A stretch of 64,000 bases of DNA, from assembly GCA_018432315.1 (NCBI GenBank), contig JAHDLB010000001.1, positions 248,001 through 312,000 of the forward strand. Reading direction: 5' to 3'. The notes below the pieces were generated by a model that had not been told where the DNA came from, ran no database searches, and worked only from the letters and a program-made list of their open reading frames with translations. A program made the position numbers and the translations under genes. Each line of letters starts with the position of its first letter. Position 1 is the first letter of the stretch. Source of the stretch: Anaerolineae bacterium (GTDB taxonomy: Bacteria > Chloroflexota > Anaerolineae > Aggregatilineales > Aggregatilineaceae). Below, in pieces: positions 1 through 8,366 of the stretch.

Positions 1-22
1 GGGGTGAACGGAGCCCTGGAGT

Positions 23-1939
23 ATGGATATCACGAACGTCAAGCGGGTCCTGATCGGCCAGCCTTTCCCGAACAGCCGCGAAATCCACGAACGGCTGGAC
101 CGGGTGCGCGGGCTGGCCGTCTTCGCGTCGGACCCGATCAGCAGTAACGCCTATGCCACCGAAGCGATCATGAGCGTGCTGGTCGTGTTGGGCAGCGGCG
201 CGCTGCGGCTCACGCTGCCGCTGGCGATGGCCGTCGCCACCCTGGTGCTGCTGGTGGTGTTCAGCTACATCCAGACGATCCTGCACTATCCTGATGGGGG
301 TGGTGCTTATACGGTTGCCAAGGATAATCTTGGCCGTTACCCGTCTCTTTTGGCGGGAGCAGCGCTGTTGACCGACTATGTGCTCACCGTGTCGGTGTCG
401 GTGTCGGCGGGCGTGCGCGCCGTGACGTCCGCCGTGCCGGAGGCGTTCGACTATCGTGTGATCATCGCCCTGGGTGCGATTGGGTTCATCACGTGGATGA
501 ACCTGCGCGGCGTGCGCGAGAGCGGCACGGTGTTCGCCGTCCCAACCTATGCATTTGTCGCCGGCGTGCTGCTGGTGATCGGTATTGGGATCGTGCGCAA
601 GCTGGAGCTGTTCGGCGTGGCCCCGCTGCCCGACCTGCACGGCACCATCGAGGCGGAGAAAAACCTGGTTGGCCTGGCATACATCTGGCTGCTGCTGCGC
701 GCGTTTGCCGGGGGCTGTACGGCGCTGACCGGGATCGAGGCCATCAGCAACGGCATCCAGGCGTTCAAGCCGCCGGAGTCCAAGAACGCGGCGGCGACGA
801 TGGTGGCGATGGGCATCATCGCCATGACGCTGTTCATCGGCATCTCGTTCCTGGCGACGACGATGCACCTCATCCCCGATGAGCATGGTGAGAGCATCCT
901 CTCGCAGATCACGCGCCAGATCACCGGCGGCGGCCTGCTGTATTACTGGGTGCAGATCTTCACCGCGCTGATCCTGTTCCTGGCGGCTAACACCGGCTTT
1001 CAGGACTTCCCGCGCCTCAGCTCGTTCCTGGCGCGCGACGGCTTCCTGCCGCGCTGGATGCAGAACCGGGGCGACCGGTTGGTATACAGTTCGGGAATTT
1101 TGGTGCTGGCAGTGATTGCGTCGCTGATCGTGATCGTGTTCAGCGCCAACGAGATCGCCATGCTGCCGCTGTACGCGTTGGGCGTGATGCTGAGTTTCAC
1201 GCTGTCGCAGGCGGGCATGTCGCGCCTGATGGGCAAGGTCGGCACGCTCCAGCCGGGCGAGAGCATGGATACGGACGTCACCCACATCCACTACGAGCCG
1301 AACTGGCGCACCAAACGGTACATCAACATCGTCGGCGCGACGACGACCGGCATCGTGTTCGTGATCCTGACGGCGACCAAGTTCGTCGATGGGGCGTGGA
1401 TCGTCGCGGCGGCGATCCCGCTGCTGGTCTTCATGTTCCACCGCATCCACCGCCACTATGACGACGTGGCCGAGGCGCTGACGACGGAGCGCTTCAACGA
1501 AAGCGACCTGGACGAGATCGCGAACGTGGCGATCGTGCCGATCGGTGACATTCACCGGGGCACGCTGCTGGCGCTCCAGTATGCCAAGCGGATTTCGTCC
1601 GACGTGCGCGCGGTGTGCGTCTCGACCCAGCCCAAAACGCGCAAGCGGGTCGAGGAGCGGTGGGCGCGTTTCCCCGACCTGACGCAGGGCGTGGAACTGG
1701 TGATCATCGACTACGACTACCGCGACATCATGACGCCGCTGGTAGACTATATCCAGTGGGTGAACAACGAGGAGTTCGCCGACAAATTCATCACGATCGT
1801 CATTCCGGAATTCGTGCCGATGGACCAGCTCTCGCAGCTTCTGCACAACCAGACGGCCAACATCCTGCGCCGCCAACTGCGCTCGCAGCCGGACATCGTG
1901 ATCATCGACGTGCCCTATCACATCGCGGCGGCGTCCTGA
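23..1939 (+). CDS. kimA: KimA-like APC-superfamily potassium permease
   Basis: Integral membrane protein of 638 residues expected to take up K+, probably with protons. The first 460 residues carry about 12 hydrophobic segments; residues 480-638 form a soluble C-terminal domain, as in Bacillus KimA (about 607 aa). The N-terminal motif SDPISSNAYATE corresponds to SDALSSVAYGTE of KimA, keeping the Asp (D37) and Tyr (Y44) known in that family to contact K+. The YPDGGGAY and SVSAG segments also match. GGAG at 10-13 lies 9 nt before the ATG. In other bacteria kimA is controlled by c-di-AMP, but the upstream region is outside the window. A generic amino-acid permease is the alternative. Confidence 0.82.
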   Translation: MDITNVKRVLIGQPFPNSREIHERLDRVRGLAVFASDPISSNAYATEAIMSVLVVLGSGALRLTLPLAMAVATLVLLVVFSYIQTILHYPDGGGAYTVAKDNLGRYPSLLAGAALLTDYVLTVSVSVSAGVRAVTSAVPEAFDYRVIIALGAIGFITWMNLRGVRESGTVFAVPTYAFVAGVLLVIGIGIVRKLELFGVAPLPDLHGTIEAEKNLVGLAYIWLLLRAFAGGCTALTGIEAISNGIQAFKPPESKNAAATMVAMGIIAMTLFIGISFLATTMHLIPDEHGESILSQITRQITGGGLLYYWVQIFTALILFLAANTGFQDFPRLSSFLARDGFLPRWMQNRGDRLVYSSGILVLAVIASLIVIVFSANEIAMLPLYALGVMLSFTLSQAGMSRLMGKVGTLQPGESMDTDVTHIHYEPNWRTKRYINIVGATTTGIVFVILTATKFVDGAWIVAAAIPLLVFMFHRIHRHYDDVAEALTTERFNESDLDEIANVAIVPIGDIHRGTLLALQYAKRISSDVRAVCVSTQPKTRKRVEERWARFPDLTQGVELVIIDYDYRDIMTPLVDYIQWVNNEEFADKFITIVIPEFVPMDQLSQLLHNQTANILRRQLRSQPDIVIIDVPYHIAAAS

Positions 1940-1966
1940 CGCCCCGCCAGCCCGGCGCACGACACG

Positions 1967-2001
1967 GCGCGCGGCCCGACCGGACCGCGCGCTTTTGTTT
2001 G
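1967..2001 (+). terminator. Rho-independent terminator after kimA-like gene
   Basis: A perfect 8-bp GC stem (1967-1974 with 1985-1992) and 10-nt loop, followed by TTTTGTTTG. It lies 27 nt after the permease stop and before the converging DtxR-family gene. Confidence 0.75.
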
Positions 2002-2017
2002 CGGATCGCCCGCGTCG

Positions 2018-2677
2018 TCAGACGCCGTCAGGCGCCTGGACGTACAGCTCGCTGGCGAGTTCGTTGCCGATGACGAAGCGCTCCCCGGCGCATTCCAGGT
2101 GAACCGGGCCGTTGAACGGGCTGCGCGCGATGACCGTCAGCGGCGTGCCGGGCACCAGGTTCACGCTTTGCAGGTATTGCAGCTTGTCCGGGTCGTGCGT
2201 CTTGACGCGGCTGACCTCGGCGGCGGTGGTCTCCGGCCAGTCGGACAGCGGGCCGTCGTTAAGCGCCGGCATCACGCCGTCCTTGCTGGGGATCGGCTCG
2301 CCGTGGGGGCAGCGGCGGGGGAACCCGGCCATCTCGTCCATGCGGTCCACCAGCCGGTCGTCGACGCCGCGCTCCATCGTCTCGACCATGTCGTGTACTT
2401 CGTGCCAGCCAAAGCCCATCACGGTGACCATGTACGCCTCCAGGATGCGGTGCCGCCGGATGACCTGGAGCGCGATCCTCTCGCCCTCAGGGGTCAGGCG
2501 CACGCCCTTGTACGGCTCGTGCTCGATGTGGCCGTTTTCGGCCATACGGCGGATCATGCGCGAGGCGGCCTGAAGCGACACGCCCATGCTGTCCGCAACC
2601 ATCGAGAGGGTCGGCCAGGGGTGCTCGTCTTGCAGGCGGTAGATTTCCGCGAGATAAAACCAGACGGTTGGGCACAT
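2018..2677 (-). CDS. DtxR/MntR-family metalloregulator
   Basis: Protein of 219 residues with an N-terminal winged helix, a DtxR dimerisation domain, and a C-terminal FeoA/SH3-like domain (about residues 140-215). Start chosen at 2677 because the protein then begins just before the YLAEIYRL helix typical of the family. The HRxxE pair of the ancillary metal site is present. By my hand alignment the primary site is altered: the Met/Asp ligand near the N-terminus is Phe, and the His of the usual EH pair is Arg. It is divergent from an Fe(III) transport operon, so control of metal uptake is likely, but its metal response may be unusual. Confidence 0.8.
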   Translation of the reverse strand: MCPTVWFYLAEIYRLQDEHPWPTLSMVADSMGVSLQAASRMIRRMAENGHIEHEPYKGVRLTPEGERIALQVIRRHRILEAYMVTVMGFGWHEVHDMVETMERGVDDRLVDRMDEMAGFPRRCPHGEPIPSKDGVMPALNDGPLSDWPETTAAEVSRVKTHDPDKLQYLQSVNLVPGTPLTVIARSPFNGPVHLECAGERFVIGNELASELYVQAPDGV

Positions 2678-2784
2678 GGTTGGGTGACTGTCCTGAACTG
2701 CACGCTGCACGGTGCGAGGGTGGCGGCGCGCCAGCCGGGGGAGCGCCGCTTCACGCCACAATTTCTTAAAGATTCATCTGATAA

Positions 2785-2813
2785 AATATAACCCGTCGTC
2801 TTTCGAACGGCAA
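2785..2813 (-). promoter_or_regulatory. Promoter of the DtxR-family gene
   Basis: On the minus strand TTGCCG (2808-2813) is followed after 17 nt by TATATT (2785-2790), a good sigma-70 type match about 108 nt before the chosen start codon. Confidence 0.5.
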
Positions 2814-2826
2814 GGATTTTCAACCC

Positions 2827-2859
2827 GGTTGAAACCTGGTTTTTGAACGTGGTTGAACC
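2827..2859. promoter_or_regulatory. Two short GGTT/AACC palindromes between divergent promoters
   Basis: GGTTGAAACC (2827-2836) and GGTTGAACC (2851-2859) are short inverted repeats with centres about 24 bp apart, lying between the two divergent promoters. They could be operators for the adjacent regulator; nothing proves this. Confidence 0.25.
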
Positions 2860-2878
2860 GAAATTAAACTTCAGGGCC

Positions 2879-2908
2879 TTGTTTCTGGCCGGGTACAGCG
2901 TTTACAAT
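2879..2908 (+). promoter_or_regulatory. Promoter of the iron transport operon
   Basis: TTGTTT (2879-2884), an 18-nt spacer and TACAAT (2903-2908) form a plausible sigma-70 promoter. A Fur-type palindrome begins 12 nt after the -10 element, placed to block initiation. Confidence 0.45.
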
Positions 2909-2919
2909 GAGGCTCGAAA

Positions 2920-2936
2920 TTGAGAATCATTCTCAA
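2920..2936. promoter_or_regulatory. Fur-type 7-1-7 iron box
   Basis: TTGAGAAT-C-ATTCTCAA is a perfect 17-bp palindrome containing TGAGAATCATTCTCA, which fits the TGATAATnATTATCA Fur consensus. It sits between the operon promoter and the iron-binding-protein start at 2974. It does not resemble an IdeR/DtxR 19-mer, so a Fur protein encoded elsewhere is the more likely ligand, although the adjacent DtxR-family protein cannot be excluded. Confidence 0.7.
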
Positions 2937-2973
2937 ATTGTACCCTATCTTCGCACCGTATACAGGAGTAAGC

Positions 2974-4017
2974 ATGAGAAAACTGCGACAGTTCGTTGCC
3001 ATCGCCTTGCTGACCGCAGCCGTTCTCTCTGTCGTTCTGCCGCTGCCCAACCAGAACAGCGGCCACCTGCTGACCGCCGCTGAAGCGCAGGGCAGCACGC
3101 TCACGATCTATTCGGGCCGCAGCGAGGACCTGGTGGGGCCGGCCATCGAGCAGTTCGAGGCCGACACCGGGATCGCCGTCGAGGTTCGCTATGGCAGCAC
3201 GTCCAATCTGGCGCTGACCATCCTCGAAGAGGGCGCGAACACCGAAGCCGACGTGTTCTTCGCGCAGGACGCCGGGGCGCTGGGTCTGCTCGCCAAGGAT
3301 GGCGCCCTGGCGCCGCTGCCGTCGTACATTCTGGACAGCGTCGAGCCGCGCTTCCGGTCGGCGGATGGCCTGTGGGTGGGCATCACCGGGCGCGCCCGCG
3401 TGATCACGTACAACACCGAGGCGCTGGCCGAGGCCGATCTGCCCGCCTCGCTGCTCGACTTCACCGATCCGGCGTGGCAGGGGCGCGTCGGGTTCGCGCC
3501 GACCAATGCCTCGTTCCTCTCGCACCTGACCGCCCTGCGGGTGGCCGAAGGTGACGACGCGGCCCGCGCCTTCGTGCAGGGGCTGTTGGACAACGGCGCG
3601 CGCCAGTACGAGAACAACTCGGCGGCGGTTGCCGCGGTTGCCGCGGGCGAGATCGACGCCGCGCTGGTCAATCACTACTACATGTACCGCGTCCTGGCCG
3701 AAACGCCCGGCGCGTCGCTCGCCAGCTATTACTTCCCCGGCGACGACATCGGCAACCTGGTCAACGTGGCCGGGGCGGCCATCGTCACCTCGTCGGACGC
3801 CAAGCCGCTGGCGCAGCAGTTCATCGCCTACCTGCTCTCGCGGACGGCCCAGACCTATTTCGTCGAGGAAACCTACGAATACCCGCTGCTGCTGGGCATG
3901 GACGCCGATCCGCGCCTGAAGCCGCTGGCCGAGATCGAGACGCCGGACGTGGACCTGAGCGACCTGGACGACCTGGAAGCGACGCTCGATCTGCTCGACG
4001 AGGTGTTGAATTCCTGA
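2974..4017 (+). CDS. fbpA: Fe(III) ABC transporter substrate-binding protein
   Basis: Secreted ferric-binding protein of 347 residues. The start at 2974 is fixed by AGGAG at 2964-2968 and gives a clear signal peptide (basic N-terminus, hydrophobic stretch, cleavage near AEA-QG). Mature sequence begins TLTIYSGRSEDLV, typical of the FbpA/FutA family, and NHYYMYR carries the paired tyrosines that bind iron in this family. It heads an operon with a fused two-domain permease and an ATPase, downstream of a Fur-type box. Thiamine- or phosphonate-type binding proteins are less likely given the tyrosine pair and the Fur box. Confidence 0.85.
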   Translation: MRKLRQFVAIALLTAAVLSVVLPLPNQNSGHLLTAAEAQGSTLTIYSGRSEDLVGPAIEQFEADTGIAVEVRYGSTSNLALTILEEGANTEADVFFAQDAGALGLLAKDGALAPLPSYILDSVEPRFRSADGLWVGITGRARVITYNTEALAEADLPASLLDFTDPAWQGRVGFAPTNASFLSHLTALRVAEGDDAARAFVQGLLDNGARQYENNSAAVAAVAAGEIDAALVNHYYMYRVLAETPGASLASYYFPGDDIGNLVNVAGAAIVTSSDAKPLAQQFIAYLLSRTAQTYFVEETYEYPLLLGMDADPRLKPLAEIETPDVDLSDLDDLEATLDLLDEVLNS

Positions 4018-4045
4018 CGCCGTACCCGCTGTAACGTGATGTGCC

Positions 4046-4074
4046 CGGCGCCGGAGCCGCCCGCTCTGGCGCCG
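4046..4074 (+). other. Intercistronic hairpin after fbpA
   Basis: CGGCGCC (4046-4052) pairs with GGCGCCG (4068-4074) in the 82-nt gap between binding-protein and permease genes, with no T-tract. It may stabilise the upstream mRNA or attenuate the permease. Confidence 0.4.
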
Positions 4075-4099
4075 CGTGCTGTCTGGATGGGATTGATCC

Positions 4100-5686
4100 G
4101 TGACCCAAACATCGTGGGTTGATACGCGAACCGTTCTGCTGTTGGTGAGCCTGCCGCTCACCGGCCTGTTGCTGCTCCCGACCGCCTACCTGGTGGCGCG
4201 CGCCGGCGGGGTGGGGCTGGCCGAGGCGGTCGACTACCTGGCGCGCTCCGGCACGCTGCGGATCATGGGGCGCAGCGTGTTGCTGGTGGCGGCGACGGTG
4301 GGCGCGTCGGTGTTGATCGGCGTCCCGGCGGCGTGGCTGACCACCCGCACCGACCTGCGCGGGCGGCGCTGGTGGACGATCCTGCTCACCGTCCCGCTGG
4401 TGATCCCGTCCTACGTGGGCGCGTTCGCGCTGGTCGGCGCGCTGGGCCCGCGCGGGATGCTGCAAGGCGCGTTGGAGCCGCTCGGCGTGGAGCGCCTGCC
4501 GTCGATTTACGGGTTCTGGGGGGCATGGCTGGCGGTCACGCTGTTCAGCTACCCGTACGTCTTCCTGAGCGCCCGCGCCGGGCTCCGGCAGATCGATCCG
4601 GCGCTGGAGGAAGCGTCCGCCACGCTGGGACGGTCCGGGCTGGCGACGTTCCGGCACGTCACGCTTCCGCAGCTCGCCCCGTCGATCGTGGCGGGCGCGC
4701 TGCTGGTGGCGCTGTACACGCTCAGCGATTTCGGCGCGGTGTCGATCATGCAGTACAACGTCTTCACGCGCGCGATCTACCTGCGGCTGAGCCTCAACCT
4801 GGACCTCGCCGCGCTGCTGTCGCTGGTGCTGGTCGCCTTCACGGTGGCGCTGCTGGTGATCAGCGCGCGCGCCGAGCGCCGTACCCACCCGGCGACGGGG
4901 CGCACCCACGGCGCGCCGCGACGGGTGGCGCTGGGACGCTGGGCGTGGGCGGCGTGGGCGTTCTGCGCGGCGGTGGTCGCGCTGGCGCTGGTCGCTCCCC
5001 TGGGCGTGATGGCCTACTGGCTGGTCAACGGCGTGCAGCAGGGCGAGACGCTGCGCGACGTGTTCGCCCCGTTGCAGCGATCGCTGCGGGCGGCGGCGGT
5101 GGCGGCGGGGGCGAGCGGCCTGCTGGCGCTGCCGTTCGTCTTCCTGCAGGTGCGCTATCCCGGCGCGCTGAGCCATCTCGTCGCGCGGGCGGCCTACGTG
5201 GGCTACGCGCTGCCGGGCGTGGTGGTGGCGCTGTCGTTCGTGTTTCTGGGCGCCAACACGCTGAGTGTGCTAAACGATCTGCTAGGGCTGAGCAGCTACC
5301 GCACCTTCGCGCTGCTGATCGCGGCGTACGTGGTGCGCTTCCTGGCCCAGGCCATCGGCCCGGCGCGCGCCGCGCTGCTCCAAGTGAATCCGCACCTGGA
5401 AGAGAGCGGCCTGCTGCTGGGGCGGGGCCGGGTGCACGTCTTCGCGACGGTCACGCTGCCGCTGATGCGGTCCGGCGTGGTGGCGGGCGTGGCGCTCGTC
5501 TTCCTGACGGTGATGAAGGAGCTGCCGGTGACGCTGCTGCTGGCGCCCAGCGGCTACGATACGCTGGCGACGCGCATCTGGTCGGCCAGCTCCGAGGCGT
5601 TCTACGCGCGGGCGGCGGCCCCGGCGCTGGTGTTGGTCGCGCTGTCCGCGCTTTCTCTGGTCTACGTGTTGGAGCCTGATGACTGA
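4100..5686 (+). CDS. fbpB: Fe(III) ABC transporter permease, fused two-domain
   Basis: Inner-membrane permease of 528 residues containing two consecutive six-helix modules in one chain, as in FbpB/SfuB. Each module has an EAA-type loop for the ATPase: EEASATLGRSGLATF near residue 172 and EESGLLLGRGRVHVF near residue 434. Translation starts at a GTG (4100). The stop overlaps the ATPase start by 8 bp, indicating translational coupling. It forms one importer with the genes on either side. Confidence 0.87.
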   Translation: MTQTSWVDTRTVLLLVSLPLTGLLLLPTAYLVARAGGVGLAEAVDYLARSGTLRIMGRSVLLVAATVGASVLIGVPAAWLTTRTDLRGRRWWTILLTVPLVIPSYVGAFALVGALGPRGMLQGALEPLGVERLPSIYGFWGAWLAVTLFSYPYVFLSARAGLRQIDPALEEASATLGRSGLATFRHVTLPQLAPSIVAGALLVALYTLSDFGAVSIMQYNVFTRAIYLRLSLNLDLAALLSLVLVAFTVALLVISARAERRTHPATGRTHGAPRRVALGRWAWAAWAFCAAVVALALVAPLGVMAYWLVNGVQQGETLRDVFAPLQRSLRAAAVAAGASGLLALPFVFLQVRYPGALSHLVARAAYVGYALPGVVVALSFVFLGANTLSVLNDLLGLSSYRTFALLIAAYVVRFLAQAIGPARAALLQVNPHLEESGLLLGRGRVHVFATVTLPLMRSGVVAGVALVFLTVMKELPVTLLLAPSGYDTLATRIWSASSEAFYARAAAPALVLVALSALSLVYVLEPDD

Positions 5687-6728
5687 ATCCCCTGCTGTCG
5701 AGTGTTGCGATTTGCGCAAGTCGTTTGGCGGCGTGCGCGCCGTGAACGCGGTGAGCTTCGCGCTGGCCCGCGGGCAGTTCATGGCGCTGCTCGGCCCCAG
5801 CGGCTGCGGCAAGACGACCGTCCTGCGCCTGATCGCCGGGCTGGAGCGCCCGGACGCGGGGCAGGTGCGCATCAACGGGGAGGTGATGAGCGACGGCGCG
5901 GCCATCGTGCCGCCCAACCGCCGCCGCGTGGGGATGGTGTTCCAGTCGTACGCGTTGTTCCCGCACATGACCGTCGCGCAGAACGTCGGCTATGGCCTGC
6001 CCGGCGGAGACGGTCGCGCCCGGCGCGTGGCCGAGATGCTGGCGCTGGTCGGGCTGCGCGGCCTGGACGAGCGCCACCCGGCGGAACTCTCCGGCGGGCA
6101 GCAGCAGCGCGTCGCCCTGGCGCGGGCGCTGGCGCCCCAGCCGGACATCCTGCTGCTGGACGAGCCGTTCTCGAACCTGGACGTGGCGCTGCGCTCCCAG
6201 GTGCGCGAAGACGTGCAGCGCATCCTCAAGCAGGCGGGCGTGTCGGCCATCCTGGTGACGCACGACCAGGACGAGGCGATGAGCATGGCGGACTGCATGG
6301 GCGTGATGTTCGACGGCGCGATCGTGCAGACCGGCGCCCCGCGCGCGCTGTACGACGACCCGGCGACGCGGCGCGTGGCGGAATTCCTGGGCGAGGCCAA
6401 CGCCCTGCCCGGCGAGGCGCGCGGCGACGTGGCCGCGACGGCGCTCGGCGATCTGGCGCTGCGCCGCCCGGCGCGTGGCGCGGTGGACGTGCTGATCCGC
6501 GCCGAACAGATCGCGCTGGCGGGGCCGGGGCAGGGCGTCCCGGCGGCGGTGACGCGGGTGATGTACTACGGCACGCACCAGCACGTCTGGGCGGCGCTGG
6601 ACGATGGCGCGACCGTCATCAAGGCGCGCTGCGCGCCGGACGCACCGTGGCGCGCCGGGGAACGCGTCGCGCTGCGGGTCAGCGGGCCGGTGGCGGCGTT
6701 CCCGGCAGGGGAATCCGCGCCGCCCTAG
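5679..6728 (+). CDS. fbpC: Fe(III) ABC transporter ATPase
   Basis: Cytoplasmic ATPase of 349 residues powering the iron importer. It has Walker A GPSGCGKTT, Q-loop, signature LSGGQQQR, Walker B ILLLDEP and the switch His in VTHDQDEAM. A C-terminal TOBE-like region (about residues 235-345) follows the catalytic domain, as in FbpC and PotA. It overlaps the permease gene by 8 bp. It is the last gene of the operon; the hairpin downstream is oriented mainly for the converging gene. Confidence 0.87.
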   Translation: MTESPAVECCDLRKSFGGVRAVNAVSFALARGQFMALLGPSGCGKTTVLRLIAGLERPDAGQVRINGEVMSDGAAIVPPNRRRVGMVFQSYALFPHMTVAQNVGYGLPGGDGRARRVAEMLALVGLRGLDERHPAELSGGQQQRVALARALAPQPDILLLDEPFSNLDVALRSQVREDVQRILKQAGVSAILVTHDQDEAMSMADCMGVMFDGAIVQTGAPRALYDDPATRRVAEFLGEANALPGEARGDVAATALGDLALRRPARGAVDVLIRAEQIALAGPGQGVPAAVTRVMYYGTHQHVWAALDDGATVIKARCAPDAPWRAGERVALRVSGPVAAFPAGESAPP

Positions 6729-6753
6729 CGCGCACCTGATTCGCTGCGGGGGC

Positions 6754-6789
6754 AAAAAAGCGGGCGCATCCAACCGGGTGCGCCCGCTT
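6754..6789 (-). terminator. Terminator of the galM-end amino-sugar operon
   Basis: An 11-bp perfect stem (6758-6768 with 6779-6789) is followed on the minus strand by a six-T run (complement of 6754-6759). It lies 18 nt after the mutarotase stop; the stem may also stop read-through from fbpC. Confidence 0.8.
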
Positions 6790-6806
6790 CGTCGTTGGGC
6801 TGAGCG

Positions 6807-7826
6807 TTACGAGGCGTCGGTCGAGAACGTGTACACGGTCGTCGAGCGGAACGTCGTGCCGGGGCGCAGCACCGTGCTGGGGAAACTGGGCTGGTTGGGC
6901 GAGTCCGGGAAGTGCTGCGTTTCCAGCGCCAGCCCGTCGCCCTGGCGGTAGATGCGCCCGCTGGAACCGACCAGCGTGCTGTCGAGCATGTTCCCGGAAT
7001 AGAACTGGATGCCCGGCTCGGTGGTGTGGACGTCCATCACGCGCCCGGTGGCCGGCTCGTAGACCCGCGCCGCCAGGATCAGCGAGGTGTCGTCCGGGCT
7101 GGGGCGCGACAGCACGAAGTTGTGATCGTAGCCCAGCCCGTGCACGAGCTGCGGGTGGCCGGTGCGCAGCCTGCCGCCGATGACCCTCGGCTGGCGGAAG
7201 TCGAACGGCGTGCCCGCGACCGGGGCCAGCTCGCCGGTCGGGATCAGGTTCTCGTTGATGGGCGTGTAGCGGTCGGCGTTGAGCATCAGGATGTGGTCGG
7301 TGATCGTGCCGGAGCCTTCGCCCTTCAGGTTGAAATACGAGTGGTTGGTCAGGTTGAGGATGGTCGGGCTGTCGGTGGTCGCCATGTAGTCGATCTGCAG
7401 CGCGTTGTCGTCGTTGAGGGTGTAGATCACCCACACGTCCAGGTTGCCGGGATAGCCCTCTTCGCCGTCCGGGCTCAGGTAGCTGAGCGCCAGCTCGGTC
7501 GGCGTGGCGCGGTCCACCGACCATTCGCGCTTGTCGAACCCCTTCATGCCGCCGTGCAGCGAGTTCGGGCCGTCGTTGGTCGGCAGCGTGTATTCCACGC
7601 CGTCGAGCGTGAATTTGCCGCCCGCGATGCGGTTGGCATAGCGCCCGGTGATGCTGCCGAAGTACGGATGCGCGCCGCGGTACTCATCGGGCGTCTTGAA
7701 GCCGAGCACCACATTCGCCATCTGGCCGGCCCGGTCGGGCACGGAGATCGAGCGGATGATGCCGCCATAGGAGAGAATCTCGACGGTCATGCCGCGAGCA
7801 TTCTGCAGGACGTACAACTCGGTCAC
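6807..7826 (-). CDS. galM: Galactose mutarotase (aldose 1-epimerase)
   Basis: Cytoplasmic enzyme of 339 residues interconverting alpha and beta anomers of aldohexoses such as galactose. Family landmarks are in order: GRYANRI, NSLHGG with GFDKR, the catalytic His in LTNHSYFNL, YDHNFVL, and the C-terminal catalytic Glu in TTEPGIQFYSGN. Length is normal for GalM. It ends the long minus-strand amino-sugar cluster, which fits a galactose-configured substrate for that cluster. Confidence 0.9.
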   Translation of the reverse strand: MTELYVLQNARGMTVEILSYGGIIRSISVPDRAGQMANVVLGFKTPDEYRGAHPYFGSITGRYANRIAGGKFTLDGVEYTLPTNDGPNSLHGGMKGFDKREWSVDRATPTELALSYLSPDGEEGYPGNLDVWVIYTLNDDNALQIDYMATTDSPTILNLTNHSYFNLKGEGSGTITDHILMLNADRYTPINENLIPTGELAPVAGTPFDFRQPRVIGGRLRTGHPQLVHGLGYDHNFVLSRPSPDDTSLILAARVYEPATGRVMDVHTTEPGIQFYSGNMLDSTLVGSSGRIYRQGDGLALETQHFPDSPNQPSFPSTVLRPGTTFRSTTVYTFSTDAS

Positions 7827-7900
7827 GGGAAAAACCTCTCTTTCAGTTCAGGCGCAAACCAGGGTCAAAATCTATCGCTCACCAGCCGGCGGCGCGCCGC

Positions 7901-8296
7901 TCACGCCACCTTGATCACGCGCGTGGGCTTCAGCCGCAGCACGATCATATCCAGGTCGGTCCAGTCGGCCACGTCTTTGGCGGCCTGTTCGGGTTCCTCG
8001 TAATGGTACGTGATCTTCTTGGTCCAGGCGCGGTCCGGGTCCGGCTCGATCGACCAGTGGCCTTTGAGCAGGTAGCCGCCGCCATCGTCCGGCCCCCCGC
8101 CGATGACGGCGCAGCCTTTGGCGTTGGCGGCGATATAGCCGACCTTCTTCGTGTCGCGCACGCTGATCACGACGATGTCGTCGCCGTCCAGCATGAACCA
8201 CACCGGCACCGTGTGCGGGAAGCCGTCCGGATCGATCACCGAAATACGCGCGACCAGCGGCTTGTTCAAAAACGTGCGGGCTTCGTCCGCGAACAT
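7901..8296 (-). CDS. PPOX-class F420- or FMN-binding protein
   Basis: Small protein of 131 residues with the split-barrel fold of the pyridoxamine-phosphate-oxidase superfamily. The order ARISVIDPDGFPHTVPVWF, DDIVVISVRDTKK and a final hydrophobic strand fits the F420-dependent (TIGR03618-like) branch. The reaction is not predictable. It sits between a UroD-like gene and galM with a 74-nt gap on one side and 70 nt on the other, and probably belongs to the same transcript without an obvious role in sugar catabolism. Confidence 0.7.
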   Translation of the reverse strand: MFADEARTFLNKPLVARISVIDPDGFPHTVPVWFMLDGDDIVVISVRDTKKVGYIAANAKGCAVIGGGPDDGGGYLLKGHWSIEPDPDRAWTKKITYHYEEPEQAAKDVADWTDLDMIVLRLKPTRVIKVA

Positions 8297-8366
8297 CTCA
8301 CCCCCTCCAGTGTGAGCGCAGGATCACTGCCGGTCGAGTATACCCTGTTTCGGCGCGGCGGGGACG

